Source of the DNA: Sabethes cyaneus
Taxonomy: Eukaryota; Arthropoda; Insecta; Diptera; Culicidae
Length of the DNA: 64,000 bases
Direction of reading: 5' to 3'
Assembly: GCF_943734655.1 (NCBI RefSeq)
Contig: NC_071354.1
Coordinates: 44,617,744 to 44,681,743 of the forward strand
Part shown: positions 10,768-23,067 of the stretch, piece after piece
Layout: each line of letters begins with the position of its first letter
How positions within the stretch are numbered: position 1 is the stretch's first letter
Translations under genes and position numbers: made by a program
Notes under the pieces: model-generated
What the model was told of the DNA's origin: nothing
The model's database searches: none
What the model saw: only the letters and a program-made list of their open reading frames with translations

Positions 10768-11725
10768 GAGTAAGGAGGGGTAAAAGTGCGATGCGGGTAA
10801 AAGTGCGATTCAATGATTTAGCGGTGTAGATTCCGAGTAAATTTTCTACATTGGCATGGATGGGTGACTACTTTGACAGCGTGAATCTAACGAAAACTTT
10901 GGTTGCTTACGCAGCATAGTTGCTGAGTTATGTGCAAATGTTATTTTAGGGCGGTTTTGATGTAATTTTTCGTTATACGGCAAATACGATATCAACAGGA
11001 GGATATTACTTGTTGAAAATTTGTAGCAGCGTTTTACATCACTCACATAACTGTTTTGAAAATATGGCGAAAATAATTTACAAAACATATTTCACTTTTC
11101 CGTAATTTAATCTAACCCCGTTAAGCGCCTAGCGGGGTAAAAGTTCGATTCACGGACGGGGCAAAAGTGCGATTCATGGACGAGGCAAAAATGTATAGCT
11201 AATTATATACAACTTTAGGCACTATATTACAGATACTAGAACTGGAAGATCTGCAGAAAACTGTGTGCTCTACAGATGTTGGCCGAAGGACAACAATGTT
11301 TTTCCACTGATGAAACAAAAAACAAACGTTTGGAAAAGTTTCGATCTGACGGAGGCTTCAATACACCAGCGCAAAATAGAAAAGGTGCAAATTGAGAACA
11401 TTCCTCACCGAAACATAACGCAGATTGAAGATCATATGATTTTGATAGCTACTGCTGGGCTAATTTCATGGATTCTAGCTTCGAACTTTTGCCCCGCGGT
11501 CTTCGCACTTTTGCCCCGCTAGTGGGGTAAAAGTGCGAATCTGCACTTGATCAGAAGAAAGAAGAATTTATTTTGCGAAACACTATTACTGCAGATGATT
11601 TATAGTTGAATGTGAAGACATTGAGTTACTGCATCACTATAAAATATATTACGTTGTTGTCCATCTTTATATCTCACGAAAATTGATGACAACTTCAAAC
11701 ATCGCACTTATGCCCCGCCCTACTC
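10768..11725 (+). mobile_element. TA-flanked motif-iterating element (GGGGTAAAAGTGCGAT), copy 1
   Basis: TA flanks at 10766-10767 and 11726-11727. Termini read GAGTAAGGAGGGGTAAAAGT and, inverted, GAGTAGGGCGGGGCATAAGT. The word GGGGTAAAAGTGCGAT or a variant recurs about nine times in both orientations near both ends and inside (about 10779, 10795, 11140, 11160, 11490, 11505, 11525, 11703), forming small palindromes at 11135-11180 and 11485-11540. A second copy in opposite orientation lies at 36552-37312. An open frame at 11265-11522 matches nothing I know. It sits in spacer X of unit A. Confidence 0.8.
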
Positions 11726-11817
11726 TATTAAAAAATTAGAAATGGATAAACTAAAAAAATCTTTTGCCAAAACATAATTTTCCGAATTTTCTTTGAAGTT
11801 TTCCACCATTACTTAAC

Positions 11818-12185
11818 TTAAAACTAGACTTGAAAATGGATATTAAATGGTTTTAAACTGGACTTGAAATTATACTTGAAGTTGGACTCAAAATCAAAGT
11901 TTAAATTAGATCTTGCAATAGACATGAGGTTAGATGTGAAATTGAACTTAAAGTAGGAAAAGAAATTAGGCATAAATTAGATTTAAATTACACTTGACAT
12001 TGTATTTGAAATTGGGCATGAAGTTAAATTAAAATTGTACATGATGAAATTGGTGATGAAATTGAGCATGAGATTAGCATTGAATTTGAACTGAAATTTG
12101 GGGTTAAATTAGGCTTGAATCTAAGCTTGGAATTTAATTTACAACTGGATTTGAAATCCGGCTTGAAATTGGAGCGCAAAAATGG
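11818..12185 (-). repeat. 12-bp-type degenerate array of unit A
   Basis: Recurring TTGAAATTGGACTTG-like words on the plus strand, period near 12 with much drift. It adjoins module M at 12190-12235. Confidence 0.7.
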
Positions 12186-12189
12186 TGAC

Positions 12190-12303
12190 CAAATAATTTA
12201 AAAACTGCGAAATCTGGGTTACAGAAATTATTTTGTTTCATATTACATTTAACAGAGAAGATGAAGCACGTGCCCAGTGTGCCACAGCCTGGGTACGCCA
12301 GTT
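12190..12303 (-). repeat. Modules M and L at the left end of unit A
   Basis: Minus strand from 12303: CTGGCGTACCCAGGCTG, GGCACACTGGGCACGTG, TTCTCTGT, TTTCTGTAACCCAGA, TTCGCAGTTTT. The same order is found at 42411-42545 at the start of unit B. Confidence 0.7.
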
Positions 12304-15300
12304 TGTAAAACAAAGACAGTTCTCTGTCCTATAGGTTAGTATAAAGGAATATAACCTATAGAACAGTGAGAGAACTATCATCGGTCATTATGTGTGACGT
12401 AGAACTTAAGAACGAAGGGGCCTCAATGTTCCCCATTATATGGGCACACCAGTGAGAGCAAACTGTTACAATCGTCCTTGGATTTCTTACGAGTTCATGC
12501 ATGCACAACAAAAAGAGTGACCTTCATTTCAACGCCATAATAGAAGGTAACGGCGAGCCATAATTACGGCTAATATAATCACACCCTCACGTGTTTCTTA
12601 TATCACTAGAGTACACAGCGGGCAGTCATACACCAATTAGCTATTTATAACGGGGTTTTTATTGTAAGAATTTTCTGTTCACCCCATTACTGGGGAGTGG
12701 ACCCCACAACGATGGGGTAGACCCCCCGTGTGCGTCGGTGTATGCAACTTAATGACGACTGCTTGCGCCGATAATTAAGAGCAGCGAAGCCTTGACAGTC
12801 ACTTTGAATTCCGGTTTGTGACATTTGACTGTATCGATCCGGCTGGCTTTCGCGAAGGCTCAACTTGCTGCTGCATGTGCTAGTATGCACGTATAATTGA
12901 CGCGAGCGCGATCACTGTCAACCAGATTGCCCATAGAAATCCGCAGTTAATCGGCGAGAACTAATTGGCGGGACGACGGACGCGTCGGTGTGCAACAATG
13001 TTCGTGGTAGAAAAGTTCCAATGCTTTCCGAATGTTTGCAGCTGAAGGTGGACCACAGCCACTACTAGCACTCAAGATGCAATAATTAAAGATAAGGTTA
13101 GGTACACACAGAGATCACATCTGCAGCTACGAAGTGCTCTTCGTCAATTTCACAAATTGCGCTGCTGTTTTTGGTATAAATTTCATCAACAACAACCTTC
13201 GGCACAATGTGTGACCAAGTTGCCTTCAATCAATGGTGGTTTGCTAATGACTTGGCCAAAGCACTTGTCGTCGCGATCGCAGTCTCGGTAGCAGCTCATC
13301 GCTCAATTGCATGCGTCTCTCGCGTGGCAGAATCTGTAAAATAAAAAAGACAAATGGAAAATAGTCAATTAGTTTTCAGTTTGATATGAGAATCTTATTG
13401 CGGAATAGGTTATTCGAAAGTTTCGTTTGTTAACGGCGAACTGAGATGCAGTACCTAAGTAATAATAAGTGAGGAAGTTATGATTACAAATTAAACTGAC
13501 CTATGCTACGCAAGCCACAGGACGAACTCTCGGCTAGCGTTTGCGTTTATGGCGAATAAAATGCGCGCGCAATTACTATTTGAGTGTCATTTCTACAGGC
13601 AGCATCCGGTACTAAATAAAGCAACATGCGGTTAAACTTTCTCTTATTTTATTATAGGAATAACACAACTATTTCATTTCTAGTAATTAGTTTGAATCAA
13701 CAGTTGACTGCTGCAATAGAATGGCAACAAACATGGAATTGCACATAAGAAATTCCTCTACGGCCTGATCGTTTGCGCGATCCGATATTTCCATGTAAAG
13801 TCATTACTTTGCTTTTATTGAAAGCTAGAGGGGCACTGAGCATGAAATATGACTGATTTGTGAATTTTGTATGAAGACTATCATCCTAGAAGCAAAAAAA
13901 TATTTCTCTCGTTAACACAAACTCGTATAAAAATGGAGTATTCCAAAAGTTGTGCGACCCCTCGGCTTCTATTATGCGATAAATTCCATTTCAAACGGTT
14001 CCACAATGCTCGGCTACTTAGACAGTCAAACTTTCAAAGAGACATATAACCAAGGTTTACTGTACCTAATAGCTGTTTGGTCGATTTAAAGATAGCAACC
14101 GTATAGATGAACTTTCACTAGAGATGCTCGAAAGGATTTCTTAAAAATCAATAATCAATAATAGGTCATAAAAGGTTTTTGTTGTCGTAGTAAGCCAATT
14201 GGCATGTCCTATCCTGGTTTACATTTGATTGCCCTTCAATAATGAGCGCCTGTTTATCAGACAACACATTATATAGCGCACCTGTCATTATTGCAATCAT
14301 GGCTCACTGTGTGTCACCCTGCAAGGATTGACATCCGTATCTCGGCTCAGTCAGTTTCTCGAAACAATGTAATTTGTTCTTTTTATTTCCTGCTTCACTG
14401 CGACACATAAATACGATTGTATGTTTTAGGACGACAATTCAGGAGGGCTTTGATGTTATAGTCTTAACGCTAAGTTTCATTAGTTGTATCTAATTTGTTC
14501 GCTAACCTTTCTGGGAACTAATCCGCTTCAGACTAGTTTTTGTTTGCCGTCATTAGGTAACCGTTATCGGGGGAAATTATATACAGATCCGTAATAATTA
14601 CTATGCCACATTTTATTATCGTCGTTAATACCCACTACAGGGCAGTATTCCTTCGCCCTTTTATTCACGGCCAAGAAAAGCCCGTATAATTGTAAACAAT
14701 TTCGTCCTCATTTTTACAGGGCAGGCTACTCGGCTGCTCCGAACAGTTATTTTAATGTTAACCTTTGCAGTTTCTGACCTCGTTTCAGACCGATACCTAC
14801 CATATAGTTTGAATTGAGTAAAAATATAGGCAAAAAGTATTCGAACAGTTAACTATTAGTTGAAATAAATATCCGTGCAGCCCCACACGCTTTATTTTGA
14901 ACCACCAATTCTGATGGAAAACCGTCGATTTCAAAAGAAACTTGTATAAAAATAGGTGTGCAATGGCATTACTGAATAAAACAACCAGTTATTTGTAACA
15001 AGGTTCACAATTTTCATATAATTATTGTGATATTTACAAAATTTGCTATGAAACAAACTAGAAACGACACAGTTTTGTAAAGAGGAGAGATAGCGCTTAT
15101 AAATGAAGTGAAAAAAAATTGGCGGCCATCCTGAATTTATTCTTTACGGAACCGGTCCTTTTGTTAGTTGTTTCATGGCAAATTTATGAAATATCACATG
15201 ATATCGATCTCACGGTTTGCTCAAAATTCAACTTTTTTTGAACCTGTTAGGCCCCTTGTCGTACGGGGGGTCCACGATTTCAAGGTATCACAAGTGTAAT

Positions 15301-16511
15301 TCTTATTTTTTAACCATTTGCAACCAATTAAGCGCAAAAGTAAGTTTCAACATTTGAACACCTCGTGTCAGTATTGGCCCCGTGTCAGCGAGAATTACTC
15401 ACCTCCAAATGCTGCTGAGCTAGGATCAATATTATGATGTCAAAAGAAAGATATTTTTATAAGGATTCCAATGATGTGATGCTTGTTTACGGCACGCATC
15501 TGTTTCGAACCATCATTGCCAAAAAAGGGCTTTTCACCGTACGAGTACTTTCCTCAGGTACTCACTCGAAAGTTATTTTTATGTGCATTTGAATAGTTTG
15601 GTGTTTTTTCCCAGCGCGTGTTTGTTTTTTATAGTTTTGGTCAAATAAAGATCATGCTACCCTAATTTGGTAACGTTAACTTAGGAAATTGAGAAAAAAT
15701 GACTAGTTTTGCCGCAATCAAAGACCCCAAAGCTTTCATGTGGCGTAAAGAGATCGGTTTTATCCCAGCGGGTTCCAAGGTTATTGATTAATCCCCTTCA
15801 TTTGGCCAAAACTGATAGGAACAGACGCGTGCCGTAAACACGGACTACACTATCGGAATCCCCGGAAAAATACCTTTCTTTTGAATTCAAAATATTGAAT
15901 GTATCCCACCCAGCCGCATTTGGAGATATTGAGATTAACGACTTTTTTGCAAAAGAATTCCCCACTGTGCAGTGTTGCGAAGCCCACACTCGTATGGTCA
16001 CATTTTCTCACACGCGCGTATTCGTTCTATCGAACACCATGGCATAAGCATCCGTTTCGGACTCTCGCTTCTATTTTTTTGGCTAACAGACACGGTCGTC
16101 GTTATAGCTCGGCATTTGCAGCCCGAGCAGCACTTACAAGGACTCACACTCCCACTCGCGTGTAGAATCGAGGGCAGAAAATGAAGCAGAAAAGAAAATG
16201 TAATATGTATCTCAGTGTGCCGCTAGCCCCCACGGGCAACTAGGTACTCACGAGTTGTTTGCCTCGTGAGCGGGCTATGCAGAAAGACGCCACGATGCAG
16301 TGCGTTCGCGAGTGTGTAGGTAGCAGAATGTATGCACACAGCAACGGTGCGGTGGCTGTTTGTCGGACGCTTGCATCAGTGGCGTACGCGTTGGATGCTA
16401 TGCTTTACGCACGATTTGCAACATTGAGTTGCAACCGTAGAACTCTGCTGTATAAATGGAACTAAGCCATTCCGTAACATCCCGAGATGCGCCGAGTAGT
16501 GAAATTTCCTA
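12304..16511. other. Largely unique non-coding DNA
   Basis: No gene, tRNA or family repeat recognised. GC-richer patches at about 12680-13350 and 15990-16480 look like conserved or regulatory host DNA, but I cannot name a function. The short open frames here (60-88 codons) have no recognisable domain or splice support. Confidence 0.35.
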
Positions 16512-16513
16512 TA

Positions 16514-16917
16514 CAGTGGACCCCCGTTCGTTTGAACGATTCCTCATGCAAACTAACGGGGTTACTTTTTAATTTGAACAACTGGTAACCCGAAATATGC
16601 TGAAACCTGTGTGAACTGGCCTCCCTGCTCTTTGTTATTGTTTTGGTGGTTTGTTTTAGTTGGCAGTTGCAAGTGCGAATATTGCATTTTCCGATCGGAT
16701 TTCTCTCTTAATCGTTAGGAAAACGAAATGTGAAACCGATTAAACACGCTAGGTCAGTACAAATGAATCGTGTTTATGTGCATTGTCTGCATAAACAAAT
16801 GATGTCATGTTGAGAATGACATTTGAACCATTTTTAATTTGCACGTCGTGCAAACCAACGGGGTTCAAATTAAAAAGTGTTCAGATTAAAAATGGTCAAA
16901 CGAACGGGGGTCCACGG
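16514..16917. mobile_element. Pogo/Tigger-like MITE (TIR CAGTGGACCCCCGTTCG)
   Basis: TA at 16512-16513 and 16918-16919. The left end CAGTGGACCCCCGTTCGTTT is mirrored by the right end with one change at the third base (CCGTGGACC). Arms continue inward for about 70 bp (AACGGGGTT, TTTTTAATTTGAAC). A 404-bp non-autonomous element; the TIR style resembles pogo-type Tc1/mariner elements. Confidence 0.8.
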
Positions 16918-17089
16918 TAGCAGTATTTTATGGTCAATACGATCGAACACTGCTTTGCACTGCTTTCAGAGCAGTATAGATTACTTCAATTTGCGCTTTT
17001 TATTGCATGTAGCATATACAGGATCCATGTGTAGTGTACTGTAGTATAATATGTAGTAGTATTAACTTTACAACAACACTGTTTCAAGC

Positions 17090-17140
17090 AGTCTTCTCCA
17101 TTCAATTTGATCTTGGGCCACTCGTCGCCAATTTCCCGGA
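17090..17140 (-). mobile_element. Short 3'-end fragment of the RTE-like LINE
   Basis: About 50 bp matches the minus-strand element at 54420-54480 (shared CTTGGGCCACTCGTCGCC), so this is an extremely 5'-truncated second copy of the same retrotransposon. Confidence 0.7.
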
Positions 17141-18472
17141 TATTTACAGATTTTAATCAAAAATGCTTGTTCAAACGACGCAAAAAAATACGCCGGCAGC
17201 TGTTAGAATACAAATTTTTCTTTCTTTTGGTTTGACAGACAGTGACAACTGTCTAACTTGCGCAGTAGGCTAGTTTCATAGAATTCTAGGGTTTCTCGTT
17301 AGTTTTGCATTTCGGTTTGTGCTAATTTAGTGAAGAAACGAACTGAGGCGTTTTTTCCCACTGCGGCAAATAATAGAAGTAACCAGTATCTTCTACCCTG
17401 GTTACGCCGTTCCGATAACACTACCAAATATGCGTTCTACTGTTGACAAAACCATTGCCGATGCCCTTGAATACCGACAAAAGCTTTAAACGCTTATCTC
17501 TTCGATTTGAGCTGAAACATTCATTCGTTTCTTTCTATCTAGGTTCATAACAAGCGAATACTTGAGGAAGCGCTTTAGAACGTATTGCTGCACGGAAATT
17601 TTTCTTGTGGTTTTAACTATATTTATGTTTGTTTGAAAAACAAAACGTGTATGCTTATTGTCATGCAGAAATATCCCGACAAAAAAAGTTCTAAGTCAAC
17701 TTTCAAAGCAGATTTAATCGATTCGGTATTTAGATCTTCTTGATTAGAGTTTGGATGCTCTAATAAATCTAATAAAGCTCTATTATGCGTGATTATTATT
17801 AATGAACTGGTAATATTACGTGAAAGCATGTGTGAATTAAAATTACTATATTGTTACATTTTTGCAATATTTAATAACAATTAAAAAAATGGAATACTTA
17901 GAACACAGAAACGAGAATACGTCCTTTGTTTTGCTATTCGAATGGAACCAAATTGAGGTTAATGTCAAAACTGGCTCAATAGTCAGAGTCCGACCTATTC
18001 CGTATGAATACAAAACTCATGATAAGAGCTTTCTGTTATCAGTAGACAAATAAATCGCACTAAAACCATTGTGGGAGACACACAGTAAGCCGTATTACAA
18101 TCAGCTGTCAGTGCTCTTATCGCAGTAAGTAAGTATACCTTCATAAACGAAGTAAGTTTGCGTGAGAGAAACACCCGCTGTTCGTCGTCGGAGTACCACC
18201 GGATTACTGTTAAACAAGCAGAAATTTTTCGCTTTTTCGAGTTTCGGTCACTGGGAATCTATCTACAATCATCATTATCATCGATCACGGCGTGTAAGAC
18301 TAGGGCACACGACTAGGTGGAGTAACGGCGTGCAACTTAATTTCTCGCTTCTCTTCTTCGGCAAACTAATGACACAAAATCGAAAATTCCAACACCGAAT
18401 TTGGCCTGTTTGGTGGTTGCTACAGCGGCAGTAGGCCATAGACTCTGGTGATGGTGGACATTCGGCCCGGAC
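17141..18472. other. Intergenic DNA and upstream region of the small membrane-protein gene
   Basis: A 63-codon open frame at 17862-18053 (plus) looks protein-like by eye but has no recognised domain or neighbour, so I do not call it. 18100-18472 would contain the promoter or 5' UTR of the gene starting at 18473; a TCAGT initiator-like word lies near 18106 and an acceptor-like AG at 18432, suggesting a possible 5' UTR intron. Confidence 0.35.
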
Positions 18473-19331
18473 ATGGGTGAGGTGATCAAATCGTGCTGTT
18501 ACTGCTGCTGCACCTGCTACCAGTCAGGAGTTTGCTGTACCAGGTGAGTGGCACCGGTGAATATTTGTATCAGATAGATAAACGCTTAACAGTTACTTTA
18601 CTTAGTGGACAGCGTTTGACAGCTAAATGGCTAATAGAGAGGTGGTTGCACCAGTTGTTGCAAAACAGACACCGTTCACATATAATTTAGAATTTAAACA
18701 TAGTCGAAATATATGTGCAGCAAAATAATCCGATGTGAGAAACGGCAAGTTTCCGATTTAATTATAAATTCCAAAACAAATGCAAACGATTGCGTGCACC
18801 ATTATTCAATCAAATTCACACTGTCGACAGTCGCTACGTCGTCGCTTGTTTCAAGTGTATGCATATTCATCACACTTCGTTGCCAGTTTGTCCACGTTTT
18901 TTATTTATTTTCGTTTTGATTTCAACTTACCATCCTGATTGATCAGTTCCTTGCATCAGTTTGTACTGCATTTAAATATGAAAGGTTCGTTCGGACGCCC
19001 ACACTTTGTGCCTAGAATAATATTCGGCGATGACATCTCGCTAAAACGCTGTTTGACATTCTCCCTCATGAAGTAGGATTTACTACATCAGTGCATGTGT
19101 ACTATTTTGTTTTCCAGCTTGTGCTGCCTACTGATACCGATCATTGGCCTACTTTTGATACTGACCGGAATCGTGGTAGCGCTGCTGCTTGGTTTCTCGC
19201 TAATCCATCACGAATCAAAGGAGGACATGATCGTACGACTGGTGGCAACTCTAGCCAACCGAACGCACACGGCTGCGGCGGTACCGGCGAGTGAGGTGGA
19301 CTATTATACCGCCGACGCTGGTAGTACGTAG
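18473..19331 (+). CDS. Two-exon gene for a 94-residue cysteine-rich single-pass membrane protein
   Basis: Exon 1 coding part is 18473-18543 (71 nt, after an in-frame stop at 18449). It ends at donor AG|GTGAGT. The intron runs 18544-19117 and ends in a pyrimidine-rich tract with TTTTCCAG. Exon 2 is 19118-19331. The total of 285 nt gives 94 residues plus stop, and the phase-2 junction completes a serine codon. The first 24 residues hold a dense cysteine cluster (about ten Cys, including CCYCCCTC), likely sites for lipid attachment or metal/disulphide chemistry. A strongly hydrophobic segment follows at about residues 25-50. The tail is polar, about 40 residues, with an N-R-T glycosylation-type site and acidic/tyrosine residues near the end. 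Cys-rich plus membrane anchor suggests a palmitoylated small membrane protein, but I do not recognise the family and assign no function. It is the only gene here with splice and reading-frame support. Confidence 0.65.
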
Positions 19332-19598
19332 GCGATCTGGTGTGGTGAATGTGTTTGTGTATGTGTGTTTGGAGATTTTATATCGCGTGCTACTGATAAG
19401 CGTTTGGCTGTAACCTGTTAGGGTAGTTATTTTCTCTGTTTAGGTTGTAATTTACTATTCATTGAGCTATCGTGAGCTACTGATATGTACTAATCGAAAT
19501 ATTTTTTTAATGTTTTAGTATCGATCTACAAAAAACACAGTTCTAGTTCTAAGAATTATTAATTTTATAGTTTTTACACGAATGTTGTGTTTAATGTA

Positions 19599-19604
19599 AA
19601 TAAA
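19599..19604 (+). terminator. Polyadenylation signal AATAAA of the small membrane-protein gene
   Basis: AATAAA lies about 270 bp downstream of the stop at 19331, with no closer canonical hexamer noticed. It is a plausible 3' end for the gene; not proof. Confidence 0.45.
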
Positions 19605-19651
19605 TGTAAGTAGATTTTCATAATATATTTCAAGAAACATAAAAAAGCCTT

Positions 19652-19842
19652 GGGTTATAAACATCTTTAATACTTGGCCCTTCTTAATCTACAGACTTCG
19701 CAGTCAGCTTGTTATTAGAGGACAATTACGGTGCTAGTGCAACGATTCTACCGACTCTAGCAGTACCACCCAACCGAGATTCGAACTTACGTCGACTGGT
19801 TTCTTAGACCAGCATCCACGAAGCTAACTGGGTGTGCTACCA
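19652..19842 (-). mobile_element. tRNA-derived SINE (Feilai-like), minus strand
   Basis: On the minus strand it begins near CACCCAGTTAGCTTCG, has box B GTTCGAATCTCGG, and ends with AAGTCTGTAGATTAAG and ATTAAAGATGTTTATAACC. Same family as 6292-6491 and 33692-33881. It lies just downstream of the membrane-protein gene's polyadenylation signal. Confidence 0.75.
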
Positions 19843-20958
19843 TATACACGCAATGAAGTTTGTTGATATTTACAAAGATAAGTTGGCTGCTGAGCGATTT
19901 TAAAACGACTTTGTGGTGAAATTTGACAGAATGACAAGCAATCTCCAATCTCTCAGACCAGCTGAAGTTTTTTGGAGCGTCTTAGTAGAACACGATACCA
20001 GAAATTTTGTCTGGGGATGTATGCTCAGTGATATTAGAAGCACGAAACGCCATCATTTTTTCATTCATTGTAACTTTGGTAAATATTCACACTCGGTCTG
20101 TAATTATTAAATGTTAAGCCATAATCTTTGCGAAAAATAAAAGAGTAGCTTGATCGCGCACATTTCCCAAGCAACCAAAAGTTCGAATTTCACTTAAGGA
20201 CATATGTAAACCGAACTTCATTCTCAATAAAGTACCGTTAATATTTGTGTAGCAACTTAAAAGTTGAACATGCAACTTGAAAGTAACTAAGAGTTCGGAT
20301 AATGGTATCTAAGGAAGGTTAACCAGCTTTATGTCTATGGATCTATAGCTTGCTAAGCAGCTATACTTGTAATTAACCTAACTTTAAAATTGTCTTGAGT
20401 TCGCTGCATAGAACTCTAAGCAGCTTCTACAGACACTTTGTCAAAAATCTATAAAATAGCACTTTAAGTTCTATTTTTATACTTTCCTCTTTTCTACCTT
20501 CTCCGCCTCCTCCTAACTTCTATAAAGTCGGTTCTTGCGATTAAGATAGATTAAATAAAAAGAATTCTAACTAACACATACCGCTGCTAGATTTGAACCC
20601 GAGCGTTCCGTGTTACAAGCCTAATGCATTGCGCCATCTCTGACGCCGCTACACGCTTTGTCCGAAGGTACTTATTATTTAACTTACATGCGCCTCAGAT
20701 TTCTCTTCACAGGATGTTAGTATTAATCAAAACAAATAATTTAAAGAAGGTCTTAAAATGTTCTATCTTGGGTTTTTTGAAAAATTCAATTTTCAAGGTT
20801 ATTTAGGGGTCATTCCCTCTCAAGAAGTCATATCCGTTGTAATCGAATATTTTAAGAATATTAAAATATAGAATATTTTAAGACCTTCTCTAAATTAATT
20901 GTTTTGATTAATACTAACATCCTGTGAAGAGAAAGCTGAGGTGCATGTAAGTTAAATG

Positions 20959-20966
20959 ATAAGTAC
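20959..20966. repeat. Target-site duplication (left) of the hAT-type MITE
   Basis: ATAAGTAC, repeated at 21360-21367 directly after the element. Confidence 0.9.
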
Positions 20967-21359
20967 CAGTGTTGGGCACCGCTAATTCGCTAATTCGCTA
21001 ACCGATACAATTTGCTCAATAATCGTGGAAATTTCGCTAATCACTAATCGCAAACTGCAAATTAACAGTTACTGTTTATTTTTGAACATATCGCAATAAC
21101 TTGCATTGTAATCTATCGCTGTACAAATTATTTGTAATTTACATTTATTACATGGCTTTTCTTAAATTATCTAAGATCAAAACCTATTATAATGGATAAA
21201 ATGCTTTACAGTTTGTTAATTTTAAAATAAACAGCGGCATTTTATTTGGAACCATGGCCTAGTAATAATTCGGCTAGTCTGAGTATAAATTATAAAGTAT
21301 AACTAGCGTTTCTCGATTGGTCGGTTAGCGAATTAGCGAATTAGCGGTGCCCAACACTG
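20967..21359. mobile_element. hAT-type MITE with perfect 39-bp TIRs and 8-bp target duplication
   Basis: TIRs at 20967-21005 and 21321-21359 are perfect inverses by eye, beginning CAGTGTTGGGCACCGCTAAT and including a tandem GCTAATTC. The 8-bp duplication ATAAGTAC lies at 20959-20966 and 21360-21367. An 8-bp duplication and CAGTG termini are typical of hAT elements. At 393 bp and without an open frame it is non-autonomous. The other arm of the host inverted repeat (near 20668) shows the uninterrupted site, confirming the insertion. Confidence 0.9.
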
Positions 21360-22079
21360 ATAAGTACCTTCGAACATAGCGTGCGCTAGTGACATCAATT
21401 TTGCCGATGAGTTGTTCTTGAGTGTAAGTTCGTTTCGGGGCTGTGGTAAATGAGTAACTAGCACATCGAGTAAAATCGATGCAAATCGCATATTCCAGCA
21501 ACGGAGCAGTAACATGCGTCTAAGTCAACGAAAGAGAGTACTCGATTTCAAATCCCCGAGGTTGTTTGGTTGGTGATGTGTGGTGTGAGTTACTATAAAT
21601 TCATATTTATAAAAGTCAGTCGATTATTCTGCTGATGATCTTTCATTAAATAAAAATAATTGATATTGGTTATATCACCATTAACCGAAATTGAATGCCT
21701 TAGTTTCAATGGGAAATGTCATGAATCTACAAAACACATGAAGAAGAAGTAGGAAATATTCCCAGGTCTTTTTTAATTTTTATTTGGAGTTTCCTTTTGA
21801 GCTGAACAGTGTTCTATTTAGCGACTTAAGTGAACTTTTTGCGAATTTTATAGTTCTGTTAGAAGTTGCTTTGTATTCCCTTCAAAGTTTAATAATCAAA
21901 TACGAACTTTAAAGCACGGTTAATTACTTAAAAAATAGGCTGAATAGAGTTCTATTTACGATCATTTCGTTGACTGATTAAGCCAAAAAATTCCCTTCTA
22001 TCGGAACTTTTGGTTACTTGGGTTGTGGTTATTCAGAAGTTGCTTGAAACTTTTACCTGACCAATGAAAACAAACCACG

Positions 22080-22860
22080 CTTATTCAAATTTATGTCCAA
22101 ATTCAAATCAAAACGACAGGTAGTACCAAGTTCAATTTTAATTTGAAATTCAAATTCAATCTGAGGACAGAATTATAGTCGAAACTCTAGACCAAATCCA
22201 GATCCAATTGATAGTCCAAGTTAAAGTCGAGTCCAAGTCCAAATTAGGGCCCATGTTCATATCCGAACTAATACATCAACAATCGCGTCTCGGTCTGTTA
22301 GTGAAAAATATTCGTCAAGTTCAGTTGTTACATTTAGTGTTAATAGGCCTGCTAAAACAGAAAAGAACTCGTTCGAGTACTAACGCCATCTGGTATCAAA
22401 CTTATGTTAAACTTTGTCCACTGATCGAAAGATCTTGGTCTACAGATCAACTTTCTCAAAAATAAAATAACATTCTTTATTGCCAGAACTCCGAGACATG
22501 TCGAGTTAAAGTTAACCGTGTGTTAAGTCCACATTTAATTCAATAATATATAAACTAAGGTACACATTTAAATTCATATTACTGTCTAAATTTCGGTTTA
22601 ATTTCATGTATAATATTGCGTCGAAATTTATGACCAAATTCATGTACAAATTATGGTTCAAATTCTTATCTAAATTGAAGTCCAAATTAAGGTCCAAATT
22701 CAATTAAGGCCTGAATTTAAGTCCAAGTTTGAATTCAAGTCTACATTCGATTCTAAATTTAAGTCTAAAGTCACGTTTAAATTCAAGTTCAAATTAGGAC
22801 CCTTCGTGTCCAAACTCAAGTCCAAAACCAAATTCATGTTTAAAATCAAGTTTAATATTA
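22080..22860 (+). repeat. 12-bp-type degenerate array D, first block
   Basis: Dominated by words such as AAATTCAAGTCC and AAATTTAAGTCC with drift; open frames give only Asn/Leu/Asp or Lys/Phe/Ser runs on either strand and are artefacts. Interrupted by a unique stretch at about 22260-22500. Confidence 0.75.
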
Positions 22861-23067
22861 TAGGGTTTTTTTCTAATTCCCGTCGTAATAAGTAAAGCCA
22901 TGCTAATTTTCATCATTTGTTGGATGGATTTAATGAATACTCCAAGAGCTCTTGTGCTGATTTGACTAAAACACATTTACCTTCCGATCCGTGACCTTTG
23001 AAATCACTGAAAAGCGACTATTAAAGCATTTTATTGAAATTACGCAACTGACTTTATTTCTAAAATT

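Larger units (their letters stand above)
4780..12303 (-). repeat. Composite repeat unit A (minus orientation), heavily invaded
   Basis: Read on the minus strand the order is: left module L (about 12303-12240, starting CTGGCGTACCCAGGCTG), module M (12235-12190), 12-bp-type array (12185-11818), spacer X (about 11817-10610 without the insert), purine-rich array (7300-5955), 12-bp-type array (5955-4851, interrupted) and a second M (4850-4780). The same order is seen in units B (42411-46930) and C (51200-56805). Spacer X shares recognisable stretches with both, for example ACTTCAAAGAAAA, ACATTTTTTGTTGTTTC-like and GAACAGTTTCTTAT. Nested elements account for about 3 kb of its length. No coding capacity is visible. 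Confidence 0.7.
20165..22028. mobile_element. Long inverted-repeat element containing a nested hAT-type MITE
   Basis: The outer ends mirror each other: CCCAAGCAACCAAAAGTTC near 20166 and the inverse of CCCAAGTAACCAAAAGTTCC near 22022. The inner arms are highly similar: 20660-20790 against 20870-20966 plus 21368-21385 (GATTAATACTAACATCCTGT on both). Intermediate parts match less well. 20585-20645 has a tRNA-like box pair on the minus strand (GGTTCAAATCT), possibly an old SINE. No transposase is visible. The superfamily is unclear. Confidence 0.6.

Noticed and set aside
20585..20645. tRNA-like sequence with GGTTCAAATCT box on the minus strand
   Set aside because: No complete cloverleaf could be drawn; probably an old SINE head within the inverted-repeat element.
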